Part shown: positions 8,448-17,300 of the stretch, in pieces
Position numbering within the stretch: position 1 is the first letter of the stretch
How the letters are laid out: the number at the start of each line of letters is the position of its first letter
Assembly (NCBI GenBank): GCA_963825425.1
Contig: CAWGTF010000021.1
Coordinates: 1-64,000, forward strand
DNA from: PALSA-607 sp963825425
GTDB taxonomy: Bacteria; Actinomycetota; Actinomycetes; Acidothermales; Acidothermaceae
Direction: 5' to 3'
Length of the DNA stretch: 64,000 bases
Program-made: the position numbers and the translations under genes
Notes under the pieces: generated by a model
Told to the model about the DNA's origin: nothing
Seen by the model: only the letters and a program-made list of their open reading frames with translations
Database searches by the model: none

Positions 8448-9119
8448 ATGAACTACAAGAAACTCGCTGCGCTAGGCGCCAGCCTGGCGGTCGCTGGCGG
8501 CATGATCGTCAGCGCGAGCGGCGTTACCGGCGCGTATTTCTCGCAGAGCGTGCCCGGCACGATCACGGGTCAGCTCGGCTCGATCACGGTGTCGACAAGC
8601 GGCGGAAACGGATCTACCGCGCAAGACTTCTACTGGGCCAACATGCTGCCGGGCGTGCAGAACTCGGCGACCGTCAACTATCAGAACACCAGCGCCAACG
8701 CTGAGGACATCTACCTGGTGTTCCAGAACAAGACGGCACTGTCGGCACTGAACAACCTCGGCACTTACGGCGAGGCGCACGTGTCGGCAGCGGGCACTGG
8801 CACTGCGAACGCGGAGATCTTCGCGTCAGCGAACCTCAACGACCGCGCATCGACCTGTGGTCCGTTCAGCCCGAGCGGATGCTGGCCGGTTCCGAACGTG
8901 ATCAAGGTTGCGTCGAGCATCGGCGGCGGAACCACTGGCTCTGTCACGTTCGCGTTCAACTACGCGGGCAAGCTCTCCAGTGGTCAGGGTGGTCAGTTCA
9001 ACCTGTATCCAGTGGCCGACCAGCAGAACCCAGGGACAGACGCCCTGAACTCGCACGCCGGGCTCCCGTACGAGGTTGTCGCGATCCAGGCCGGCGCACC
9101 TGCACCGACCGTCAGTTAG
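8448..9119 (+). CDS. TasA/camelysin-like SipW-dependent-type exported protein
   Basis: 223-aa secreted protein. The N-terminus is a long signal sequence (KKLAALGASLAVAGGMIVSA followed by SGVTGAYFSQ) of the type cleaved by SipW/ER-type signal peptidases, with GAYFSQ near the expected processing point. The mature part is rich in Thr, Ser, Gly and Asn and beta-strand-like, with a Cys pair in TCGPFSPSGC that could form a disulfide. This matches the TasA/camelysin group of secreted, often fibre-forming proteins; fibre formation here is inferred. The ATG follows a strong AGGGGGGAA site. A perfect hairpin and a signal-peptidase gene follow at once, as in tasA-sipW loci, so the peptidase is probably dedicated to this substrate. 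Confidence 0.78.
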   Translation: MNYKKLAALGASLAVAGGMIVSASGVTGAYFSQSVPGTITGQLGSITVSTSGGNGSTAQDFYWANMLPGVQNSATVNYQNTSANAEDIYLVFQNKTALSALNNLGTYGEAHVSAAGTGTANAEIFASANLNDRASTCGPFSPSGCWPVPNVIKVASSIGGGTTGSVTFAFNYAGKLSSGQGGQFNLYPVADQQNPGTDALNSHAGLPYEVVAIQAGAPAPTVS

Positions 9120-9131
9120 TCAGCGCTACGC

Positions 9132-9166
9132 GTGGTGGGCCTGGTGCAGCGCGCCAGGCCCACCAC
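9132..9166 (+). terminator. Perfect 13-bp hairpin between exported protein and signal peptidase
   Basis: GTGGTGGGCCTGG (9132-9144) pairs exactly with CCAGGCCCACCAC (9154-9166) across a 9-base loop. There is no T-tract after it, so it is more likely an mRNA-stabilising or partial attenuator hairpin that sets a high substrate-to-peptidase ratio than a full terminator. Confidence 0.7.
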
Positions 9167-9189
9167 CTCAGCATTACCGGGGGGTATTC

Positions 9190-9885
9190 GTGCACAGGCA
9201 AAGCCGCAGGGCGCGCGGGCGAGGGCGACTGTTGATTTCGATCGGCGTGACGACGGTATTCGCCGCACTGTTGCTGGCGCTCGTCATGGCTATGGGGACG
9301 AACAAGCGCATCTACGTCGTGCACACCGGATCGATGACTCCCACGATCCCGAGCAAGAGCGCGGTGCTGGTTGACAAGCGCTCCTACCACGTCGGACAGG
9401 TCATCTCGTTTCGCGAAAGCGGAGCAGTGGTCACGCATCGTTTCGTCGGCCTGAACCCTGATGGCACCCTCATCACGAAGGGTGACGGGAACACGACCGT
9501 TGATCCGTGGAAGACGACACGAGCCGATGTGATCGGTGGAGTCGTTGCGGCGCCCCGCGAGGTCGGCTACTGGCTCGTCTACCTCAGGAACCCGCTCGGC
9601 GCTGGATCCGTGCTTTTCACCATCATTTGTATTGCGCTCATCTGGTCCGTCGCCAGTGAGTCGTCGCCGAGCCTCGACACGTCCACAGCTGGCCCGGCCC
9701 TTCCTCAGCTTGCGCTCACCGCCGCGCCCACCGGCAGACCTAGATCAGCTAGTCGACAAGTTGTTGTGCGGCTGCGTATGCATCAATCGATCCAGCGGCG
9801 ACCGCGGCTGCCAACTCTGCAAGTCGCGGATCGTCGGCACGCAAGCCGACCCGAGCTGCCAGCATCGCGAGCGCGATCGACCTGA
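9190..9885 (+). CDS. sipW: SipW-type (ER/archaeal-type) signal peptidase I
   Basis: Membrane-bound signal peptidase of family S26B. One N-terminal transmembrane helix (about residues 14-34) is followed by the nucleophile segment HTGSMTPTIPSKSAVLVDKR and the second catalytic region VVTHRFVG, where a His replaces the Lys of bacterial Lep enzymes, then a GDGNTTVDPW loop. A second hydrophobic segment (SVLFTIICIALIWSVA) lies near the C-terminus. The GTG at 9190 sits just after a GGGGGG run that can serve as ribosome binding site. The last ~45 codons overlap the convergent meaB gene and look random; a one-base frame change would end the protein near 9743, so the true C-terminus is probably shorter. 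Confidence 0.82.
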   Translation: MHRQSRRARGRGRLLISIGVTTVFAALLLALVMAMGTNKRIYVVHTGSMTPTIPSKSAVLVDKRSYHVGQVISFRESGAVVTHRFVGLNPDGTLITKGDGNTTVDPWKTTRADVIGGVVAAPREVGYWLVYLRNPLGAGSVLFTIICIALIWSVASESSPSLDTSTAGPALPQLALTAAPTGRPRSASRQVVVRLRMHQSIQRRPRLPTLQVADRRHASRPELPASRARST

Positions 9886-10696
9886 TTTCCTGCGTCGCAC
9901 GGCGGACCCGCCGCTGCTCACCCTCACCCGACGACACCAGCCACGCGCGGTGCTTGTCGATGGCCTCGACCAATTCGTCGATGCCGCCGGCAACCGTCGC
10001 AGTCGCACGCACCACGACCGGTCGCCACTCCCCCGGTCCTCGCTCGCCACCAACGGCGATCATGTTGTGCAACTCGCGCACTGCGGCGTCCGCGCCTTCT
10101 CTGTCGCACTTGTTGACCACGAGCAGATCGGCCACCTCGAGCAGTCCGGCCTTCGCTGCCTGAATGCCGTCGCCCATGCCGGGTGCAAGCAGCACCACGG
10201 TCGTGTCGGCGGTCGCTGCGATGTCGACCTCCGCTTGTCCGACGCCAACCGTTTCGACCATCACGACGTCGAAGCCGGTCGCCTCGAGAACGCGAACCGC
10301 CTGTGGCGTGGCGGCAGCCATGCCGCCGAGCTGCCCGCGCGACGCCATCGACCGGATGAAGACAGCCGAGTCGGTGGCGTGCGTCTGCATGCGAACGCGG
10401 TCGCCGAGCAGCGCCCCACCCGTGAAGGGCGAGGTCGGATCGACCGCAAGCACCCCAACTCGTTGCTCGCGTTCACGCCATAGCGCAATCAGCGCGGACG
10501 TCGTGGTCGACTTCCCAACACCGGGCGCGCCAGTAAGCCCGATGACGTAGGGCGCTTGAACGGCGGCCCCGAGAAGTGCCGACATCAGGGCTGGCAGTGC
10601 GGGGTCGTCGTCCTCGACCATCGAGAGCAACTTTCCCAAAGCACGGGCATCGTGCGCACGTGCCGCCTTGACCAGCCCCTCGACGTCCGACGCCAT
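9749..10696 (-). CDS. meaB: Methylmalonyl-CoA mutase-associated GTPase MeaB
   Basis: 315-aa G3E-family P-loop GTPase that loads adenosylcobalamin into, and protects, methylmalonyl-CoA mutase (ArgK/MeaB family). Visible motifs are the Walker A IGLTGAPGVGKSTTTSALI, switch regions DPTSPFTGGALLGDRVRM and VETVGVGQ, VVLLAPGMGDGIQAAKAG and the base-specificity motif NKCD. Length is typical. It starts five bases after the thiolase stop, so the two are one operon. The mutase itself is not in this window; mce and a cobalamin adenosyltransferase are (11985, 43218). Confidence 0.95.
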   Translation of the reverse strand: MASDVEGLVKAARAHDARALGKLLSMVEDDDPALPALMSALLGAAVQAPYVIGLTGAPGVGKSTTTSALIALWREREQRVGVLAVDPTSPFTGGALLGDRVRMQTHATDSAVFIRSMASRGQLGGMAAATPQAVRVLEATGFDVVMVETVGVGQAEVDIAATADTTVVLLAPGMGDGIQAAKAGLLEVADLLVVNKCDREGADAAVRELHNMIAVGGERGPGEWRPVVVRATATVAGGIDELVEAIDKHRAWLVSSGEGEQRRVRRATQEIRSIALAMLAARVGLRADDPRLAELAAAVAAGSIDAYAAAQQLVD

Positions 10697-10701
10697 TGCG
10701 T

Positions 10702-11898
10702 CTAGGAGTTCGCTACGCGCAAAACCAGCGCGTCACCCTGCCCGCCACCGCCGCATAGAGCAGCCACGCCGATGCCGCCACCGCGCCGACGAAGCTCGTA
10801 GATCAGGTGCAGGGCGAGGCGTGCCCCTGACATACCGATCGGGTGGCCGAGCGCGATCGCGCCGCCGTTGACGTTGACCACGCTGGCGTCGATGTCGAGT
10901 TCGCGCATCGACTGGATCGCCACTGCGGCGAACGCTTCGTTGATCTCGAACAGATCGACTTCCGCCGGCGCCAGCTGCTCGCGTGCGAGCGCGCGCGCGA
11001 TCGCGTGCGAGGGCTGTGAGTGCAGCGAGTTGTCGGGTCCGGCGACCACCCCGTGCGCACCGATCTCCGCGAGGATCGGCCATCCGCGGCGTCCGGCATT
11101 CTCTCTCGAGGTAACCAGAACTGCGCACGCACCGTCGGAGATCTGCGACGCGTTGCCTGCGGTGATCGTGCCGTCCGGCGAGAACGCTGGCCGCAACCGC
11201 GCCAGCGACTCAACGGTGGTGTCCTCGCGAACGCCCTCATCCTTGGAGACCATGACCGGTTCGCCGCGGCGCTGCGGCACGGGCACTGCAACGATCTCGT
11301 CGTCGAACAGCCCTTCCTTGCTGGCGACCGCTGCGCGTTGATGCGAGCGGGCCGAGAACGCGTCTTGTTCCTCGCGAGTGATGTTGAGGTGCTCGTTGTA
11401 ACGCTCGGTCGACTCGCCCATCGCCATGTGGTCGAACGGATCGGTCAGACCGTCGTACGCCATCGAGTCGATTATCTCGACAGTGCCGAACTTGAACCCC
11501 GTGCGGGATTTCGGCAGCAGGTGCGGCGCGTTCGTCATCGACTCCATGCCACCGGCAACGATCGTCTCGAACTCGCCAGCCCTGATCAGTTGGTCGGCCA
11601 GCGCGATCGCGTCGAGCCCGGACAGGCAGACCTTGTTGACCGTCATCGCCGGAACCGTCATCGGGAGGCCAGCGGCCACCGCCGCCTGCCTAGCCGGCAG
11701 CTGTCCGGCACCGGCCAGCAGCACCTGGCCCATGATCACGTAGTCGACATCGCTGCCTCGGGCACCCGCCCGCTCAAGCGCGGCGCGAATCGCGATGCCG
11801 CCGAGTTGGGCGGCCGACAGGTCGTTAAAGGCACCGAGGAGCTTGCCGATCGGCGTCCGTGCACCCGCGACGATCACCGAACCACTACCAAGCGCCAT
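10702..11898 (-). CDS. Acetyl-CoA C-acetyltransferase (thiolase)
   Basis: 398-aa thiolase that condenses or cleaves acyl-CoAs (acetoacetyl-CoA and similar). The nucleophilic Cys is C91 in VNKVCLSGLDA. The C-terminal catalytic His lies in NVNGGAIALGHPIGMSGAR and the second Cys in AALCGGGGQGDALV. The complete catalytic set suggests an active enzyme. Its operon with meaB and the divergent mce place it in short-chain acyl-CoA metabolism; with the 3-hydroxyacyl-CoA dehydrogenase at 41026 it could serve acetoacetyl-CoA turnover. Biosynthetic and degradative thiolases cannot be told apart from sequence alone. Confidence 0.92.
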   Translation of the reverse strand: MALGSGSVIVAGARTPIGKLLGAFNDLSAAQLGGIAIRAALERAGARGSDVDYVIMGQVLLAGAGQLPARQAAVAAGLPMTVPAMTVNKVCLSGLDAIALADQLIRAGEFETIVAGGMESMTNAPHLLPKSRTGFKFGTVEIIDSMAYDGLTDPFDHMAMGESTERYNEHLNITREEQDAFSARSHQRAAVASKEGLFDDEIVAVPVPQRRGEPVMVSKDEGVREDTTVESLARLRPAFSPDGTITAGNASQISDGACAVLVTSRENAGRRGWPILAEIGAHGVVAGPDNSLHSQPSHAIARALAREQLAPAEVDLFEINEAFAAVAIQSMRELDIDASVVNVNGGAIALGHPIGMSGARLALHLIYELRRRGGGIGVAALCGGGGQGDALVLRVANS

Positions 11899-11984
11899 CG
11901 TCGCGCCTCCCTGTTTTCGACCGAGCTGTTCTACCGTGGACCCCCCAGGCTATGCGCTTTTGAACTGATGAGGGGACATCACCG

Positions 11985-12422
11985 GTGCTGCTGTCGCATA
12001 TCGACCACGTTGGGATCGCCGTCGTCAATCTCGAGGAGGCGATCGAACGCTACCGCTCAGCGTTTGGCCTGGAGGTCGTCGCAGTCGAGTCCAACGACTT
12101 GCAGGGTGTCCGAGAAGCGATGCTGCGTCTAGGGCCTTCCGTACCGGACGCCCAGGGTCCGTCGTCCTACGTGCAACTGCTCGAGCCGCTCGCACCCGAC
12201 ACGCCGGTGGGCAGGTTTCTCGCCCGGCGCGGCGAAGGGTTGCATCACGTCGGATACGCAGTGGACGACGTCCGGCTGGCGATGGATTCGCTTGCCCTAC
12301 AGGGCGTTCGGCTGCTCGACTCCCAGCCGCGGCACGGGTCGCTTGGCGCGTCGATCGCTTTCGCGCACCCGAAAGACCTCTCCGGGGTGCTGACAGAACT
12401 CGTCCAGGCCGCGCCGGGCTGA
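11985..12422 (+). CDS. mce: Methylmalonyl-CoA epimerase
   Basis: 145-aa vicinal-oxygen-chelate protein that interconverts (R)- and (S)-methylmalonyl-CoA. It shows the two VOC half-repeats: HIDHVGIAVVNLEEAIERY at the N-terminus and LHHVGYAVDDVRLAMDSL from about residue 86. Metal-ligand candidates are His8, His86/87 in GLHHVG, and a C-terminal Glu in LTELV. The GTG start at 11985 follows a GAGGGGA site by about 10 bases. It is divergent from the thiolase-meaB operon, consistent with a propionyl-CoA/methylmalonyl-CoA module. Confidence 0.92.
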   Translation: MLLSHIDHVGIAVVNLEEAIERYRSAFGLEVVAVESNDLQGVREAMLRLGPSVPDAQGPSSYVQLLEPLAPDTPVGRFLARRGEGLHHVGYAVDDVRLAMDSLALQGVRLLDSQPRHGSLGASIAFAHPKDLSGVLTELVQAAPG

Positions 12423-12434
12423 GAGGATGCGAGC

Positions 12435-12650
12435 ATGACGCTTCTCGCCCTGCTCTCCGCGCCACACTCGGCAGCGCACGTGGTCGCCGCCCTGCCGAAG
12501 CCGAAGGCCAAGGTGACGGTGCCGATCATCGTGATCTTCGCGGTCTTGGTGTTCATCGGGATCTCGCGCAAGGTGATCAAGCTGGCTGTCATCGCGGCGA
12601 TCGTCTGCGTCATCTTCTTGATCTACCAATCCGGCGCCTTCAGCAAGTAA
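12435..12650 (+). CDS. Small membrane protein, unknown function
   Basis: 71-aa protein with a hydrophobic N-terminus and a long hydrophobic region near residues 29-65 (VPIIVIFAVLVFIGIS and VIKLAVIAAIVCVIFLIYQS), likely two transmembrane helices with a short basic turn RKVIK between them. A ribosome binding site (GAGAGGA) precedes the ATG. It follows mce by 12 bases on the same strand and is probably co-transcribed. No family is recognised. Confidence 0.65.
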   Translation: MTLLALLSAPHSAAHVVAALPKPKAKVTVPIIVIFAVLVFIGISRKVIKLAVIAAIVCVIFLIYQSGAFSK

Positions 12651-12750
12651 CGCGGCGGATCTGGCACAACGTGTGCGTTTACTGCCCTGGGCGGGCAGTG
12701 ATTCACCACGTTGCGCTGAATCCGCCCGGATGCGCTCTTACGATGGACCC

Positions 12751-14142
12751 ATGACGGCAGACGAGAAGTTCGCAACCACCAATTACGACGCGGCGGTCTC
12801 CCCGGCGCTGACCGCGTTCATGCGCGAGGGTTGGGCGCCCGATCCGCAGCCGACGATCGAGCCGTCGGAGGTCGCTCCGTACGCAGCGAAGCGGCGCGCT
12901 GCGGTCTCGGCGGCGTTTCCCGGCGAAGTGATCGTGGTCGGCGCCGGCACCCCAAGCCTTCGCAACGGCGACGTCTTCCACCCGTTCCGCGCGAGCAGCG
13001 ACTTCGTGTGGCTGACCGGTGCGGCTGAGCCGGACGCGGTCCTGGTGATGACACCGGACGCCGAGTCGCCGGGCGGCCACAGCTCGACGCTGTACTTGCG
13101 GGTCGCCGCGTCGCGCCACGAAAGCGAGGAGTTCTACCGCGATCGCAACTACGGCGAGCTATGGACCGGGCGCCGTCCCGGCATTGCAGAGACGCAGGCC
13201 GCGCTCGGACTGACAACCCGTCCGCTCGGCGAGCTCGACGGCGTCCTCCACGCGCTCTCCACAGCAGGCGCACCCGTTGCCGATCACGCGCTCGTCGCGA
13301 CCACTCTCTCGGACCTGCGGCTGGTCAAGGACGACTGGGAAATCGCCCAACTGTCCGACGCGGTCGCCGCCAGCGTGCACGGGTTCGAGGACGTCGTGCG
13401 CGAACTCGGCAACGCGCGATTGACCAGCGAACGCTGGATCGAAGGTACGTTCGGGCGCCGCGCACGCGTCGAGGGCAACGACGTCGGCTACGGAAGCATC
13501 GCGGCGGCCGGCGACCACGCGTGCATCTTGCACTGGACGCGCAACGACGGCCCGGTGCGCGACGGCGATCTGCTACTTCTCGACGCCGGCGTCGAGAACA
13601 CCGCTTTGTACACGGCCGACGTCACGCGCACGATCCCGATCAACGGCCATTTCAGCGAGCCGCAACGTCGCGTCTATCAGCTGGTATACGAAGCGCAGAC
13701 GGCGGCGATGAATGCGGTCAGGCCCGGCGCGCATTTCCGTGACTATTTCCGAGCCGCCCACGAGGTTCTGGCGAAAGGCCTTGTGGAGTGGGGAATTCTG
13801 CCAGTCAGTGCGCAAGATCTCGACGGACCGGACGCCGATTTGCACCGTCGGTACACGCTGCACGGTATCGGGCACATGCTCGGCCTCGACGTCCACGATT
13901 GCGCACAAGCACGGAAGGAGAACTACCACGAGGGCGTGCTGCAAGCGGGATACGTGCTGACCGTCGAACCTGGTCTCTACTTCCAGTCGGATGACCTCAC
14001 CGTGCCACCGGAACTGCGCGGCATCGGCGTCCGGATAGAGGACGACGTCGTCGTGACGCATGACGGCTGCCGCAATCTCACCGAAGCACTACCTCGCGAT
14101 CCCGACGCCGTCGAAGCCTGGATGGCGCAGCTCGCCCGCTAA
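12751..14142 (+). CDS. pepP: Xaa-Pro aminopeptidase (M24B)
   Basis: 463-aa metallopeptidase that removes an N-terminal residue preceding proline. An aminopeptidase-P N-terminal domain comes first (FHPFRASSDFVWLTGAAEPD at about residues 76-95), then the pita-bread M24 domain with the metal ligands visible: Asp in LLLDAGVE, Asp in YTADVTRTIP, His in HGIGHMLGLDVHD, Glu in TVEPGLYF and Glu in VRIEDDVVV. ATG 12751 was chosen because the family normally starts close to the KRRAAV segment and the upstream in-frame extension is Arg-rich. Cytosolic, with a role in peptide turnover. Confidence 0.93.
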   Translation: MTADEKFATTNYDAAVSPALTAFMREGWAPDPQPTIEPSEVAPYAAKRRAAVSAAFPGEVIVVGAGTPSLRNGDVFHPFRASSDFVWLTGAAEPDAVLVMTPDAESPGGHSSTLYLRVAASRHESEEFYRDRNYGELWTGRRPGIAETQAALGLTTRPLGELDGVLHALSTAGAPVADHALVATTLSDLRLVKDDWEIAQLSDAVAASVHGFEDVVRELGNARLTSERWIEGTFGRRARVEGNDVGYGSIAAAGDHACILHWTRNDGPVRDGDLLLLDAGVENTALYTADVTRTIPINGHFSEPQRRVYQLVYEAQTAAMNAVRPGAHFRDYFRAAHEVLAKGLVEWGILPVSAQDLDGPDADLHRRYTLHGIGHMLGLDVHDCAQARKENYHEGVLQAGYVLTVEPGLYFQSDDLTVPPELRGIGVRIEDDVVVTHDGCRNLTEALPRDPDAVEAWMAQLAR

Positions 14143-14197
14143 GTCTCGGGAGCAATCCAATCGGGGTAAGCCGATCCTTACTGGCCTTGTGTCTTTC

Positions 14198-14234
14198 GGT
14201 GACCTTTGGTCCCGTCTTGGTGATCTTTGGTCCC
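14198..14234. promoter_or_regulatory. Two 16-bp direct repeats spaced 21 bp (regulator boxes)
   Basis: GGTGACCTTTGGTCCC (14198-14213) and GGTGATCTTTGGTCCC (14219-14234) differ at one base and start exactly 21 bp apart, two helical turns. Each is itself a near-palindrome around TTT (GTGACC-TTT-GGTCCC), resembling the GGGAC-NNN-GTCCC style boxes of NarL/DosR-type response regulators. They lie about 115-150 bp upstream of the large exoprotein gene. Confidence 0.55.
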
Positions 14235-14346
14235 TTCCCATCGCGGGGAGACTTGCGGTCGCATGGCCTGGGCTGGCTATGACCTGCGCCTGGATCTGAC
14301 CGCACACGGCAGAGACCGCAGTGACCCGCGCAACCAAGGGGGTCTC

Positions 14347-17300
14347 ATGACACACGTCCATGACTTCACACCGAAGCATCGACGTCATCAACCCTCCGTA
14401 AGCGCGACCGCAAAGTGCTTCGACGCCGTCCGCCGGTCGGGGGCTAGGGGTCCTCTTTGTGGTTGCCGCAGTCGCCTTTGCCACGCTCGTTGCGCTGCCG
14501 CGTCCGAGCGTTGCCGCGGATGTGGCGAGCTTCCCCGCCGCGCAGGGCCAGATCGGCAGCCCCGCGACGGTCGTCACCGATCCCACTGCCAACGATGGGC
14601 AGGTCGTGCAGTTCACCACGCCGACCCCCGACAGCGCAGGGTTTGTGCACCCTGGAGTTCTCGTCGATCCGTCGCAGCTGAGCTTCGTGCAGAACGAGAT
14701 CGCCCAGGGCGAAAGTCCGTGGGCGCCCGCGCTCGCGAGTCTGAATCCTTGGTACACGGATCTCAGCTACGTGGTACGCGCGTTCGCCACCGTCGACTGC
14801 ACCGCGAACGCGACCAGCTGCACGACCGTCGTGGACGACGGGATCGCCGCGTACACCTTCGCGTTGCTCTACTCCTACAGCACGGCACCTGACCGAGCGA
14901 AGTACGCCAACGCAGCTATCGCCATCATGAATACCTGGTCGGCGAAACTCACCAAGGCGAACGGTGTCCAGGCGCGACTTGTCCTTGCGTGGTCGGCGGA
15001 GGTGTTTCCGCGGGCTGCCGAGATCTTGCGTTACAGCTTCACGCCTGGCCCGGGGGATCAGGTCTTCAATGTGACGGCGTTCGCGAACATGCTGAACAAC
15101 GTCTACGTGCCCAACATCATCGCTGGTGACCCGATGTCGAACGGCAACTGGGAATTGTCGATGGCGGACGGCCTGGTCAACATCGGCGTCTTCACTGACA
15201 ACCGCAGTGTCTTCAACTCAGGTGTGGCCATGTGGCGGGCGCGAGTGCCGGCCTACATCTATCTCAGTACCGATAACGGCGCAAACGGTCAGCCGATCGC
15301 TCCGCCTGGCGGCCTCTACAGCGATCCTGCCGCTCTCACCTGCTTGTGGCTGGGTCTCGGAACGAACCAGACCACTTGCACGGTGCCGACCGGCTTCACG
15401 TACTTCTCCGGCATGACCCAGGAAACCTGCCGTGACATGTCGCATCCGATGATGGGCCTGGGATCCACGGTGAACGCCGCCGAGACTGCCCGCTTGCAGG
15501 GCGTTGATCTGTACGGCGAGCAGGAGCAGCGCATCACCGATGCCTACGAGTACGCCGCTGCCTACGACAACCAGTACCTGACCACCGGCGTGTGGCCGAC
15601 GCTGCCTTGCTACGGGCAACCCGGCTCCCATTCGGGGCAGGTCGGCGACGGTACCGGCGGCACCGGCTACACGTATGGCTGGGAGATCGCCTACAACGAG
15701 TACGCAAACCGCCTCGGCGTCGCGATGCCGAACACGGCGGCGATGGTTGCGCGGTTCCGGCCAAGTGGTGGCGTGAACGCCACCGATTGGGAGACGTTGG
15801 CCAACGTCGGGCCGTCCGCGTCTGGCGCGTGCCCGGCACCGGACATCCGATCCGGCACCGACACGGTGACGGTGACCGTACCCGCGAACGGGACGTACCG
15901 GCTGTGGTCGCGGCTGAATCCGGCACGCTCCGGCGACACGTCCTACGCCGTGCAGGTCGACGGCGGCTGTCCGATCGACATTGGTGGCGCGAGTATGCCC
16001 GCGGGCCAATGGACGTGGGCCAACTACAAAGATGGGAATCCGACGTCGACCGTCAGCGTGTCACTGACGGCGGGAACGCACACGCTGGAACTCATCGGCG
16101 TCAGTTCGGGACTCGCCGTCGACAGTGTGATGTTGGTCGCCGACCCGACCTGCGTGCCCGTTGCCTACGGCGACAACTGCGGGGCGTCGGGCCATGGATC
16201 GATCGACCCGACGCCGCCCACGACCGCAGTGACCGCCCCGAACCAGGGCGCCACCGTGGTCGGAACGGTGCCGCTCGCAGCGACCGCTGCCGACGACGAC
16301 ACCGCGATCGCGCGAGTCGTGTTTCTCGTTGATGGTTCCGCCGTCGGTGTCACCGCCTCGGCTCCCTTCACATTCTCCTGGAACAGCAAGACGGTTCCCG
16401 ACGGTCCGCATACCGTGCGATCGCGGGCCTACGACACGGCAGGCAACAGCACCGTGTCCGAACCGATCTCGATCACCACCCGGAACGCTGACACCACGCC
16501 GCCTTCCGCGCCGAGCGGTCTGATCGCCACCGCGACGAGCGCCAAATCGGTCGGTCTCAAGTGGACCGCGGCGACCGACAACGTTGGCGTCACGAAGTAC
16601 CTCGTGTACCGGGGCCAAACACAGGTCGGTACCTCGACGTCCACCAGCTACAGCGATACCGGCCTGACACAGCTCACTTCCTACAGCTACACCGTCTACG
16701 CCACCGACGCCGCAGGTAACCCCGGACCCGCCAGTAGCGCCAGCACCGCAAAGACTCCCGACGGCACTCCGCCGACTGCACCGGCGAGTCTCACGGCGAC
16801 GATCACATCACTGAGCCAAGTCAATCTCACGTGGACCGCGGCCACCGACAACGTCGGTGTGACCGGCTATGTCTTGAGCCGCGGCGGGGTTCAAATCAAG
16901 CAGCTGACCGGGTTGACGTACAGCGACTCCGGCCTCACACCAGCGACTAGCTACATCTACGCCGTTTACGCGGTCGACGCCGCAGGAAACGTCGGCCCTG
17001 GTAAGGCGGTCACGGTTACTATGCCGCTAACGGCAGCCCCGTCCGGCGCGGGCTGGGCAGGCGCGTACTTCGCCAACACCAGCTTGAGCGGTGCGCCGAT
17101 CGGCCGTCTCGATCCCACGATCAACTTCTCCTGGGGTTCCGGCTCTCCGACCACAGGCATCGGCTCCGACAACTTCAGCGCTGCGCTGGACGGGACAGCT
17201 CACGCCGGCGAAGACCGGTACGTACACCTTCTACACGCAAGCCGACGGTGGTGTCCGGCTCTACATCAATGACAAGCTCGTCATCAATCACTGGACGGCA

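Noticed and set aside
14235..14346. Riboswitch upstream of the exoprotein
   Set aside because: The leader does not show the conserved core of a known cyclic-di-nucleotide riboswitch that I can recognise; only direct repeats upstream are supported.
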